This document shows, piece after piece, positions 53,702 to 62,238 of a DNA stretch of 64,000 bases. This DNA is from Kitasatospora sp. SolWspMP-SS2h (GTDB lineage: Bacteria; Actinomycetota; Actinomycetes; Streptomycetales; Streptomycetaceae). The DNA is taken from the NCBI RefSeq assembly GCF_003259315.1, contig NZ_QLLT01000035.1:1-64000 (forward strand), written 5' to 3'. Each line of letters starts with the position of its first letter. Positions within the stretch are counted from its first letter, which is position 1. A program made the translations under genes and the position numbers. Below the pieces are notes generated by a model. It was not told the DNA's origin, made no database searches, and worked only from the letters and a program-made list of their open reading frames with translations.

Positions 53702-54086
53702 GCCCCGTGGTCCCCGTGTCTTCCGCTCGCGGTGCCCGCCGCCCGGCGCGGGCGTGACGGTGCGTGCACGCGCGGATACCCGCGCACGGCGAGCAGTATG
53801 CCCACCGCCGGGGTGACGCCCGAACCCGGCCCCGCGGTTCCGCGCCCCGGGGCGGAGGACCGGCGCCAGGAGCGGGGCCGCCGGAGCGCACGGCACGACC
53901 GGCCGGCCCGCTGCGCCGACTCCGCACCCCGTGCCGCCTCCCGGCCAGGCGGGCGCCCCGCCCGCGCAGCCGTCCGACGGCACGACCGCGCACCGGGGAA
54001 GACAGGTTGTCCGAGTCCCACCGTCCCGCCCGGCGGACCCGCCTGACGCACCGTCACCCGGCCCGCCCCGTCCCCCGTCCTCCCCG
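53702..54086. other. Gene-free stretch between esterase and UspA
   Basis: 385 bases of GC-rich sequence. Open frames exist on both strands but have no recognisable domains or starts. I see no promoter, repeat or hairpin that stands out. Confidence 0.5.
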
Positions 54087-54629
54087 TCACCCCGGGACGA
54101 TCGCCACCGGGCAGTGCGCGTGGTGCAGGACGGCGTGCACGGGGGTCGCCGGCCGCAGGCCGAAGCGCGGCGCGGGCTCGTGCCGGGAGAGCACCACCAG
54201 GGCGGCGGTCCGGGACTCCTCGATCACGGTGGCGGCGGCGGAAACCGTCACCCGGTGGCTCTCCACCTCGACGCCCGGGTACTCCTCACGGACCGGGTCG
54301 CAGGTGCGGCGCAGCAGCTGCTCGTGCAGCCGGGCCTCCTCCCCCGACTCGTCGGCCCCGGGCGCCGTCCACCCGATGTCGGCGACCACCGGCGACCAGG
54401 TGTGCACGGCCCGCACCGGCAGGCCCCGGCGGGCGGCGGTCTCGCAGCCGAAGCGCAGCGCGGCGGCGTCGCGCTCGTCGTGGAGGGCGACCAGCACCGG
54501 CCCGTCGGGATGGCCGGCGGCGGGCACCGACCCGTCGACCCCCGCCACCACCCCGTTCGCCGCCCTGGTCTCGGTGGTCTCCGTGGCGCACTCCCCGGGG
54601 CCGGCTCGCCCCGGTCGCCCTTCCAGCAT
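54087..54629 (-). CDS. Universal stress protein (UspA) family
   Basis: 180 residues. VVAGVDGS (about 27-34) opens the Usp fold, VLVALHDERDAAALRFGCETA is the first helix, and VRAVHTWSPV and VVLSRHEPAP correspond to later strands. The ATP-binding G-2x-G-9x-G(S/T) motif is only partly kept, so nucleotide binding is uncertain. ATG 54629 is the first in-frame start; a shorter protein from a later GTG is possible. It follows the aspartate operon with a 75-base AT-richer gap. Confidence 0.85.
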   Translation of the reverse strand: MLEGRPGRAGPGECATETTETRAANGVVAGVDGSVPAAGHPDGPVLVALHDERDAAALRFGCETAARRGLPVRAVHTWSPVVADIGWTAPGADESGEEARLHEQLLRRTCDPVREEYPGVEVESHRVTVSAAATVIEESRTAALVVLSRHEPAPRFGLRPATPVHAVLHHAHCPVAIVPG

Positions 54630-54704
54630 GCGCCGCCCGCCCCGCCCGGGACAAACCCTGATAAAAACGAAGAAAATCGGACGGACCCCGGGCGGGGCGG
54701 GGCG

Positions 54705-56357
54705 TCAACGGCCCTCGGCGGCCTGCCACTCCGCGCGGTAGTCGTCGAAGATGGTCTTCAGGTGGTGGCCGATCTTGAGGTAGTCGAGGTCGTCGAGGTT
54801 GGCCAGGGAGACCCGGACGGACCACTCGGGGCCGTCGAAGCCGCCGCCGTTGAGCAGGACGACGCCGGTCTGTTCGGCGAGGCGGAAGAGGGGTTCGGTG
54901 GGTTCGTAGTTCTGCCGCAGGTAGGTGGCGAACTCGGGCCCGGAGGTGCGTTCGGCCTCGGCGAGCAGGTCGAGTTCGATGTAGTAGCCGGCCCGCTTCG
55001 GGTCCTCGGAGATCTTCATCCCGGACCCTTCGAGCAGCAGGTCGAGGCGCTGCTTGACGATGGACTGCACCTTGGCCTTGTACGCCTTGCCCTCGGGGAG
55101 CATCGCGAAGAGCGAGAACAGGGTGAGCTGGGCCTGCTGCGGGAGGGAGAGCCCGGCGGTGTGGTTGAGGGCGACCTGCCGGGAGTCGGCGACCAGCCGG
55201 TCGATGAAGCGGATGCCCGCCGGGTCGAGGCTGAGGCTGCCGTAGCGCTTGGCGAGCCGGTCCTTCTCGGCCTGCGGGAGGGCGGCGAGCGCGTCGTCGA
55301 TGACGTTGTCGCGCTGGAGGCCGATGACGCCGAGGCGGTGGCCGGTGCAGCCGTAGTGCTTGGAGTAGGAGTAGACGAGCAGGGTGTTGCGGGGCAGGTC
55401 GGCGGCGATGGTGCGGAAGTGGTCGACGAAGGTGCCGTAGACGTCGTCGGTGACGATGATCAGGCCCGGGTTGTCGGTGGCGACGATGGACTTGATCTGG
55501 TCGGTGACCCGCTGGGAGAGCGCCAGGGAGGGCGGGTTGCTGGGGTTGACCAGGCAGACCAGTTTGACGGCGGGGTCGGCGAGCTTGGCTACCTCCTCGG
55601 TGGGGTAGCGCCATTCGCGCACGCCGGCCTCGGCGAAGGAGGACGCCTGGACCTGGACCACCTCGAACTCGTAGGTGTCGAGTTCGGGGATCTCGATGTA
55701 GGGGGTGAAGACCGGCACCATCAGGGCGATCTTGTCGCCCTTGTGCAGGATGCCGTTCTTCATCAGGGAGTCGAAGATGTAGCACATGGCGGCGGTGCCG
55801 CCCTCGGTGGCGAACAGGTCGAGGTCGCCCTCGGGGGGTCGGCGGTCCATCAGCTCGTCCTGCAGGTAGCCGGTGACGATCTGTTCGGCGCAGGTCAGCA
55901 TCCGGTCGGGGACGGGGTAGTTGTCGCCGATGGCGGCGTCCGCGAGTTCGTGCAGGAGGGCGTCGCGGTCGAGGTCGAAGCGGTCGACGGCGAGGCCGAC
56001 GGAGGCGGTGAGCAGGTCGATGCCGGGCAGTTCGGGGTGCGAGCGGGCGAAGTGGTCGTAGCGTCCGGCGATGCCGGTCTGCTCGGGCATGCCGCCGAGG
56101 TTGTCGGCGGTCCAGACCCGGCGGGACTCGCTGAGCGCGAAGTGGCCGAGGGCGAGCATCGCCTCGCGGGGGCCGGTGCAGACCCAGTTGGGGTTGCCGC
56201 GTCCGGCGTTGAGCATGTTGGCGGTGGACTTCTCCTTCTGCCCGGGCTGGTCGGCCTGGTAGTGCTCGGCGAGTTCGATGAACTTGCCCTTGAGTTCGAA
56301 CGGGCTGAGCTGGGAGAGCCGGTGGATCTCCTCACGGCTGATCGAAGGCTTGCTCAT
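54705..56357 (-). CDS. aspD: Aspartate 4-decarboxylase (bifunctional aspartate aminotransferase)
   Basis: 550 residues, the typical large fold-type I PLP enzyme. The PLP Lys is in LVYSYSKHYGCTGHRLG, Asn in VNPSNPPSLAL, and AGRGNPNWVCTGPREA is the family N-terminus; YSLSLDPAGIR-type segments follow. It releases CO2 from aspartate to give alanine, consuming a proton. ATG 56357, 27 bases after the second AspT stop, suggests a shared transcript. Paired with aspartate:alanine exchange, it can build a proton motive force and supply acid tolerance. Confidence 0.93.
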   Translation of the reverse strand: MSKPSISREEIHRLSQLSPFELKGKFIELAEHYQADQPGQKEKSTANMLNAGRGNPNWVCTGPREAMLALGHFALSESRRVWTADNLGGMPEQTGIAGRYDHFARSHPELPGIDLLTASVGLAVDRFDLDRDALLHELADAAIGDNYPVPDRMLTCAEQIVTGYLQDELMDRRPPEGDLDLFATEGGTAAMCYIFDSLMKNGILHKGDKIALMVPVFTPYIEIPELDTYEFEVVQVQASSFAEAGVREWRYPTEEVAKLADPAVKLVCLVNPSNPPSLALSQRVTDQIKSIVATDNPGLIIVTDDVYGTFVDHFRTIAADLPRNTLLVYSYSKHYGCTGHRLGVIGLQRDNVIDDALAALPQAEKDRLAKRYGSLSLDPAGIRFIDRLVADSRQVALNHTAGLSLPQQAQLTLFSLFAMLPEGKAYKAKVQSIVKQRLDLLLEGSGMKISEDPKRAGYYIELDLLAEAERTSGPEFATYLRQNYEPTEPLFRLAEQTGVVLLNGGGFDGPEWSVRVSLANLDDLDYLKIGHHLKTIFDDYRAEWQAAEGR

Positions 56358-56383
56358 GGGTGCGGGTCCTTCCGGGGAGGCGG

Positions 56384-58081
56384 CTAGCCGAGCAGGGCGA
56401 CGATGATGGCGCCCCAGATGGTCAGCAGGACGTTGCCTGCGGCGTACGGGATGGTGTAGCCGAGCGTGGGGATCTGGCTGCGGGAGGCTTCGTTGATGGC
56501 GCCGATCGCGGCGGTGGTGGTCTGCGCGCCGGCCACCACGCCCATCAGGATCGGCGGGCGCATCCGGAACACGAAGTGGCCGATCAGCAGGCCGACCACC
56601 AGCGGGACGACGGTGGCGACGGCGCCCCACACCAGCAGGCCCCAACCGGCCTGCGAGAGGCCGCTGGTGAAGCTCGGTCCGGCGTTGATGCCGACGATGG
56701 CGACGAACGCGCACAGGCCGAGGGTGTCCATGAACCACTGGGCGCCGGGCGGGACGTTGCCGAAGGTCGGGTACTTGCCGCGGATCCAGCCGAACACCAG
56801 GCCCATGATCAGCGCGCCGCCGGAGGTGGAGAGGCTGATCGGCACCCCGCCGAGGGTGAGCGCGGGGATGCCGATGCAGCCGCCGAGGAAGATGCCCAGG
56901 CCGACCCAGGTCATGTCGGTGGCGAAGCTGGTCGGCACGGGCTTGCCGATCGCCTTCCCGGCCGGCCCGACCAGCCGCTGCGGGCCGGACAGCACCAGGG
57001 TGTCGCCGCGTTCGAGCTGGGTGGTGAGCCGGTACGGGAACTCGGCGCCGGAGCGGTAGACCTTGTCGACGAAGACGCCGACCATGAAGGGTTCGCGGCG
57101 CAGGTCCGCGATGGTCCGGCCGAGCTGGGCCTTCTCGGAGACGACGACGTGCAGCTGCTCGGTCTGGTAGCCGAGCAGTTCGACGTCGTCGGTCTCCGGG
57201 CCGATGCCGGTGACCGGGTCGAACTCGACCAGGTCGTGGCGGATCGCGCTGACGGCGAGCACGTCGCCGCGTTCGATGACGGTCTGCTGGTCGTGGTCGA
57301 GGATCCTGCCGTCCCGGCGGACCCGGGTGAGGTAGATCCGGCGCCCGGCGGCCTGCTCGCGCTGCTCGAACTGCTCGATGGTGGAGCCGGCCGGGCCGTT
57401 GACGACGGTGTAGGCGCGCAGCACGACCTCGTAGTAGCCCTGGGCGAGGTCGGGGTCGTCGGCGGGGGCGTCGAGTTCGGCGGCCAGTTCGCGGGAGTCG
57501 GCGGCGAGGTCGCTGTGCAGGAAGCGCGGGGCGATGTTGGCCAGCAGGATCGCGCACAGGATGGTGCCGAGCGGGTAGGTGACGGCGTACCCGATCGGGA
57601 CGAGGTTCTGCTGGGCGGTGATCTGGTCCTGGCTGAGACCGGGCAGTCCGCCGATGGCGTCCTGGGCGACGCCGATCACGGCGGACTGGGTGAGCGCGCC
57701 GCCGAGCAGTCCGGCGCCCAGGCCGGGCCCGTAGCCGAGCATCTCGGCGAAGCCCCAGCAGATCGCCAGGCCGCTGAGGCAGACGGCGAGGGTCACCGCG
57801 ACCTGCGGCAGGCCGTCCTTCTTCAGGCCGCGGAAGAACTGCGGGCCGACCTTGTAGCCGAGGGCGAACAGGAACATGATGAAGAACACCGACTTGACGG
57901 TGCCGTTGACCTGCACGTCGGTCAGCCAGCCGGTGAACAGCCCGGCGACCAGGCAGCCGGTGACCGCGCCCAGGCCGATGGCCTTCCAGTGCAGCCGGCC
58001 GACGAGGAAGCCGATCGCGATGGTCAGGAAGATCAGCAGTTCCGGGTACGGTTTGAAGACGTGGTCGGTGATCCAGTCCAC
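56384..58081 (-). CDS. aspT2: AspT-like aspartate:alanine exchanger, second copy
   Basis: 565 residues. Two blocks of five or six helices flank a central pair of RCK_C domains (about 205-365: YYEVVLRAYTVVN, DHDQQTVIERGDVLAV, YRLTTQLERGDTLVL). GAQTTTAAIGAINEASRS is the AspT repeat motif in the last block. GTG 58081 is used because GGAGG lies six bases before it; GTG 58087 overlaps the upstream stop but is too close to that site. It exchanges aspartate for alanine in this family. Relates to, but is distinct from, the copy upstream. Confidence 0.9.
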   Translation of the reverse strand: MDWITDHVFKPYPELLIFLTIAIGFLVGRLHWKAIGLGAVTGCLVAGLFTGWLTDVQVNGTVKSVFFIMFLFALGYKVGPQFFRGLKKDGLPQVAVTLAVCLSGLAICWGFAEMLGYGPGLGAGLLGGALTQSAVIGVAQDAIGGLPGLSQDQITAQQNLVPIGYAVTYPLGTILCAILLANIAPRFLHSDLAADSRELAAELDAPADDPDLAQGYYEVVLRAYTVVNGPAGSTIEQFEQREQAAGRRIYLTRVRRDGRILDHDQQTVIERGDVLAVSAIRHDLVEFDPVTGIGPETDDVELLGYQTEQLHVVVSEKAQLGRTIADLRREPFMVGVFVDKVYRSGAEFPYRLTTQLERGDTLVLSGPQRLVGPAGKAIGKPVPTSFATDMTWVGLGIFLGGCIGIPALTLGGVPISLSTSGGALIMGLVFGWIRGKYPTFGNVPPGAQWFMDTLGLCAFVAIVGINAGPSFTSGLSQAGWGLLVWGAVATVVPLVVGLLIGHFVFRMRPPILMGVVAGAQTTTAAIGAINEASRSQIPTLGYTIPYAAGNVLLTIWGAIIVALLG

Positions 58082-58083
58082 TG

Positions 58084-59766
58084 TCACCCTCCGTTCAGGC
58101 CGACCAGGCCGACCAGCAGCGGGCCGGTCAGCGGGAGCAGGAAGTTGGAGATGGTGTACGTGATGGTGTAGCCGAGCATCGGGACGCTGCTCTGCGCGGC
58201 GTTGTTGACGGCGGTGATCGCGGGGGTGGAGCACTGCTGTCCGGCGATCGCGCCGACCAGGATCGGCGGTTCGATCTTGAGGAGGCGGCGGCCGATGAAC
58301 AGGCCGAGGAAGGCCGGGACGACCACCATCAGGATGCCGGAGACCGGCAGCAGCACCGGGTACTGCTTGAGCAGCGGTCCGGCGTCGGGGCCGGCGGCCA
58401 TGCCGGTGACGGCGATGAACACGGCCAGGCCGAGGTCCTTGATGGTCTGCGCGGCGGCCGGCGGGTAGGCGCCGAAGGTGGGGCGCAGCGAGCGCAGCCA
58501 GCCGAAGACCAGGCCGGAGATCAGGCAGCCGCCGCCGGTGCCGAGGGTCAGGCTGATGTCGCCGAAGCGGACGACGATCTTGCCGAGCAGGACGCCCAGG
58601 CAGATGCCGAGCGAGATGTAGATGTAGTCGGCGGTGTCGGAGCGGACGGTGGCGCCGACCTTGCCGGCGAACTTCTCGACCCGGGAGCGGGCGCCGATCA
58701 CGGTGAGGGTGTCGCCGCGGTGCACCTCGGTTTCGCCGACGGCGGGCAGGTGGTGGTCGACGCGCTGGATGTCGGTGAGGAACACGCCGCCGGTGATGTC
58801 GTGGTCCCGGTCGCGGACGGCGTCGAGGGTGTGCCCGGCGACCTCCTTGTTGGTGACCACGACCTGGCGGACCGTCATCGGGCTGTCCAGGCCGGGGACG
58901 CCGCTGGTCTCGGGGCCGAGTTCGTGCCCGGCGTCCAGCACGGCGGCCCGGCGGCCGACCACCAGCACCTGGTCGCCGCGGCGCAGCACCGGGTCGTCGT
59001 CGACGCCGAGCTTCTTGCCGCCCCGGTTGACCGCCTCGACGGTGACCAGCTGGCCGGAGCGCTCCTGGATCTGGCTGACCCGGGTGCCCTCGCCCTGCGA
59101 GACCAGGTAGGTGCGGCCGACCAGGGCGGGCAGCGCGGGGGCTTCGCCGGGTTCGAGTTCGTTGCCGCCGCCGCGCATCTTCTCCCAGACCTGGCGGGAG
59201 GCTTCGGGCAGCTTGATCCGCATCAGCATCGGGAACAGCTGGCTGGTCAGCAGGACGATGCTGATCAGGCCGAACAGGTAGCAGACCGAGTAGGCGGTGG
59301 CGACGTGCGCCTGGAGCTGGGTGGTCTGGTCCGCGGTGATGCCGGGGAGCTTGGCGATCGCGTCCTGCCCGGTGCCGACGGCGGCGGACTCGGTGGCGGC
59401 GCCGGCCAGGATGCCGGCGGCGGTGCCGACGTCCAGGTCGAACGCCTCGGCGATGCCCAGGGCCATCAGGACGACGACGACCGCCTCCATCACGGACAGC
59501 ACGCCGAAGCGCAGGCCCTTGGCGTTCAGGTTGGCGAAGAACTGCGGGCCGGCGATGTAGCCGAGCGAGAAGATGAACAGCGCGAACGCCACGTTCTTGA
59601 CGTCCGCGTTCACCGAGACGTGCTGGGCGCCGACCAGCATCGAGACGATCAGGACTCCGCAGATGCCGCCGAGCTGGATCGGTCCGACGCGCAGTTTTCC
59701 GACCAGGTAGCCGAGGCCCAGACAGAAGAAGAGGGCGAGAACGGCGTTCTCACGCAGGAGACTCAT
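58084..59766 (-). CDS. aspT1: AspT-like aspartate:alanine exchanger, first copy
   Basis: 560 residues, same layout as the next gene: membrane block, two RCK_C domains (about 215-375), membrane block. AGAATESAAVGTGQDAI and AGQQCSTPAITAVNNAAQSS are the paired motifs that face each other in the exchanger. The two copies are clearly paralogous but diverged in loops and in the RCK surfaces. ATG 59766 starts the operon aspT1-aspT2-aspD. The upstream spacer contains the MMPL terminator. Confidence 0.9.
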   Translation of the reverse strand: MSLLRENAVLALFFCLGLGYLVGKLRVGPIQLGGICGVLIVSMLVGAQHVSVNADVKNVAFALFIFSLGYIAGPQFFANLNAKGLRFGVLSVMEAVVVVLMALGIAEAFDLDVGTAAGILAGAATESAAVGTGQDAIAKLPGITADQTTQLQAHVATAYSVCYLFGLISIVLLTSQLFPMLMRIKLPEASRQVWEKMRGGGNELEPGEAPALPALVGRTYLVSQGEGTRVSQIQERSGQLVTVEAVNRGGKKLGVDDDPVLRRGDQVLVVGRRAAVLDAGHELGPETSGVPGLDSPMTVRQVVVTNKEVAGHTLDAVRDRDHDITGGVFLTDIQRVDHHLPAVGETEVHRGDTLTVIGARSRVEKFAGKVGATVRSDTADYIYISLGICLGVLLGKIVVRFGDISLTLGTGGGCLISGLVFGWLRSLRPTFGAYPPAAAQTIKDLGLAVFIAVTGMAAGPDAGPLLKQYPVLLPVSGILMVVVPAFLGLFIGRRLLKIEPPILVGAIAGQQCSTPAITAVNNAAQSSVPMLGYTITYTISNFLLPLTGPLLVGLVGLNGG

Positions 59767-59837
59767 GAGCGTATTAGATGGGATTTGTACCGTGATGTCC
59801 GGTTCGACACGCCGTCATGATCACCTGGTGTCATCCG

Positions 59838-59901
59838 GCCGCCCGCCCGCGCGGCCGTACGGGGGCGCGGGCGGGCGTACGGGGGCGCGGGCGGGCGGCC
59901 G
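59838..59901 (-). terminator. 16-bp inverted repeat with a 20-bp tandem duplication, after the MMPL gene
   Basis: Arms at 59838-59853 and 59886-59901 match perfectly, with a 32-base loop. The loop side contains two identical 20-base units (59858-59877 and 59878-59897). It begins 11 bases after the MMPL stop on the minus strand, a good place for a terminator. Confidence 0.6.
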
Positions 59902-59912
59902 GGCTCCCGGGG

Positions 59913-62108
59913 TCAGGCGGTGACCGGCTGCCGGGCGGGGGCCGGGGTCTCGCCGGGCTCGATCCGCAGCTCGGGGAGCAGACGGTCCAGCCAGCGGGGC
60001 AGCCACCAGTTGTGGCGGCCGAGCAGGGTCATGGTGGCGGGCACCAGGACCATCCGGACCACGGTGGCGTCCACCAGGACGGCGACGGCCATGCCGACGC
60101 CGATCATCTTGACGGTGATGTCGGGGTCGATCGCGAAGCCGGTGAAGACCGCCACCATGATCGCGGCGGCGCTGCTGATCACCCGCCCGGTGGCGGACAG
60201 CCCGCGCACCACGCTGCCGCGGGCGTCGCCGGTGGCCAGCCAGTCCTCGCGGACCCGGGAGAGCAGGAACACCTCGTAGTCCATCGACAGGCCGAACAGC
60301 ACGGTGAACATCAGGATCGGCACCCAGCTGGAGACCGGCACCGCGTGCGGCAGCCCGAGCAGCTTCGCGCCCGCGTCGTGCTGGAAGACCGCCGTCATCA
60401 CCCCGTACGCGGCGGCCACCGACAGCAGGTTCATCGCGGCGGCCTTGAGCGCGATCACCGGCGCCCGGAACAGCACGGTCAGCAGGACCAGCGAGAGCGC
60501 GACCACGAACGGGATCACCACCCAGAGCCGCTGCGCGAGCCGGTCGGAGATGTCGGAGAACGCGGCGACCTGGCCGGTGACCTCGACCCCGGCCGGCAGT
60601 TCCCCGCCGCGCAGCCGCTTCAGCAGCTTCTCGGTGGCCCGGTCCTGCGGGCCGGTCGTCGGCTGGACGCTGACCACGGCCGCGTCCCGGGCCGCGGCGA
60701 TCCGGGCCGGCTGGACCGCGGCGACCGCCGGGTCGGACGCCAGCTTCCGCTCCAGGGCGGGCAGTTCGGACTCCGGCAGCCGCTCCAGGTCGACCGCGAG
60801 CAGCAGCGGCCCGTTCGCCCCGGGGCCGTACGCCCCGGCGATCAGGTCGTACGCCTTGCGGGTGGTGTTGCCGGCCGCCTGGCTGCCCGCGTCCTGCGGC
60901 CAGGTGCGCATGCCGAGCACCGGCGCGGCCAGGCCGAGCAGCACCACCAGCGAGAGGACGACGGCGCTGACCGGGCGGCGGCCGATCAGCCGGGCCCAGC
61001 GCTCGGTGCGGGTCGGGCCGGTGCTCTCGGCCTCCGCGCCTCCGGCTTCGACGGACGCGGCGGCGGGTGCGGCGGACGCGGCGGCGGGTGCGGCGGCGGC
61101 CCGGCGTTCGGTGCGGCGTTCGGCGCGGCGCAGCATCCGGGGCCCGGCGAGGGCGGCCAGGGCGGGGACCAGGGTGAGCGCGGCGGCCATCACCGCGCCG
61201 ACGGTGGCGAAGGTCGCGTAGCCGAACGAGGCGTAGGTGGCCAGCCCGGCCAGCTTGAGGCCGAACAGCGAGACCAGCACGGTCGCCCCGGCGACCACCA
61301 CCGAGGAGCCGGCGGTGGCGTTCGCCTCGGCGGCGGCGGCCCGGGCGCCCAGGCCCCGGCGCAGCCCCTCGACGTGCCGGGAGACCAGCAGCAGCGCGTA
61401 GTCGATGCCGACGCCGAGGCCGACCATGGACGCCACGGTGGGCGCGATGTCGCTGATGCGGGTGACAGCCGCCATCAGGGTGATCAGCCCGGTGCCCGCG
61501 CCGAGCCCGGCCAGCGCGACCAGCAGCGGCAGGCCCGCCGCGGTCACCGTCCCGAGCGCGACCACCAGGATCACCAGCGCCGCGGCCATGCCGATCGCCT
61601 CGGCCGCACCATTGGGGGCGGTGAAGTTCTCCGGCAGCTCCCCGCCGAACTCCACCTGGTACCCGGCGTCGGTGGTCGGCCGGGCGGCGGCGCGCAGCGC
61701 GTCCAGGCCCGCCGCGCCCTTGAACGCGGTCGTCTTGACGTCGTAACCGACCGTCAGCAGCGCGGTGTCGCCGGCCGCCGACGGTATCGGCTCGCCGACC
61801 GACAGCGCGTGCGGCAGCCCGGCGAGCCGCTCCCGCAGGCCCGCCAGCGCCGCCGCGGGCAGCGGCCTCCCGTCCCGGTCGTGCACCACCACCCGGGCAC
61901 TGGTCCCCGAGCTCTCCGGGAAGCGCGCGTTCAGCAGGTCCATGCCCGCCGTGGAACGCGTCCCCGGCACCCGGTAGTCGTCCCGCGGCTCACCGCCGAA
62001 CGCCTGTGCCAGGCCGAAGATCGCACCGATCAGCAGCACCCAGGCCGCGACGGTGCGCCAGGGTCGGGCCGCCGCGGCCCCGCCGAGGCGGCCGAGGAGT
62101 GTGGACAT
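59913..62108 (-). CDS. MMPL/RND-family transporter
   Basis: 731 residues with 11-12 helices in two halves, each with an extracytoplasmic loop. The start MSTLLGRLGG precedes the first helix. GLGVGIDYALLLVSRHVEGL and FGLSMDYEVFLLSRVRE are the paired Asp-Tyr proton-relay motifs of MMPL proteins. An Ala-rich cytoplasmic insert (about 340-380) separates the halves. The family exports lipids or drugs using the proton gradient. ATG 62108 is preferred; the longer upstream frame lacks a ribosome binding site. The 130-base gap before it separates it from the regulator. Confidence 0.9.
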   Translation of the reverse strand: MSTLLGRLGGAAAARPWRTVAAWVLLIGAIFGLAQAFGGEPRDDYRVPGTRSTAGMDLLNARFPESSGTSARVVVHDRDGRPLPAAALAGLRERLAGLPHALSVGEPIPSAAGDTALLTVGYDVKTTAFKGAAGLDALRAAARPTTDAGYQVEFGGELPENFTAPNGAAEAIGMAAALVILVVALGTVTAAGLPLLVALAGLGAGTGLITLMAAVTRISDIAPTVASMVGLGVGIDYALLLVSRHVEGLRRGLGARAAAAEANATAGSSVVVAGATVLVSLFGLKLAGLATYASFGYATFATVGAVMAAALTLVPALAALAGPRMLRRAERRTERRAAAAPAAASAAPAAASVEAGGAEAESTGPTRTERWARLIGRRPVSAVVLSLVVLLGLAAPVLGMRTWPQDAGSQAAGNTTRKAYDLIAGAYGPGANGPLLLAVDLERLPESELPALERKLASDPAVAAVQPARIAAARDAAVVSVQPTTGPQDRATEKLLKRLRGGELPAGVEVTGQVAAFSDISDRLAQRLWVVIPFVVALSLVLLTVLFRAPVIALKAAAMNLLSVAAAYGVMTAVFQHDAGAKLLGLPHAVPVSSWVPILMFTVLFGLSMDYEVFLLSRVREDWLATGDARGSVVRGLSATGRVISSAAAIMVAVFTGFAIDPDITVKMIGVGMAVAVLVDATVVRMVLVPATMTLLGRHNWWLPRWLDRLLPELRIEPGETPAPARQPVTA

Positions 62109-62238
62109 GGCAGGAGCCTTCCGTTCAGGGGTCGACGCGGTGTCGGACCCCAGTGTGGAAGGCGGCGCTTGGAGCCCGCTTGGCACCGCCGCTCCAAGTC
62201 TCGCCCCGGGCGCGGGCGGCTCGGGGCGGCCCCGCGGG

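Noticed and set aside
54640..54704. AT-rich stretch after aspD as an attachment site or promoter
   Set aside because: It is only a short A-rich run with no repeat or integrase nearby. It may contain the uspA promoter, but no clear -35/-10 pair is visible.
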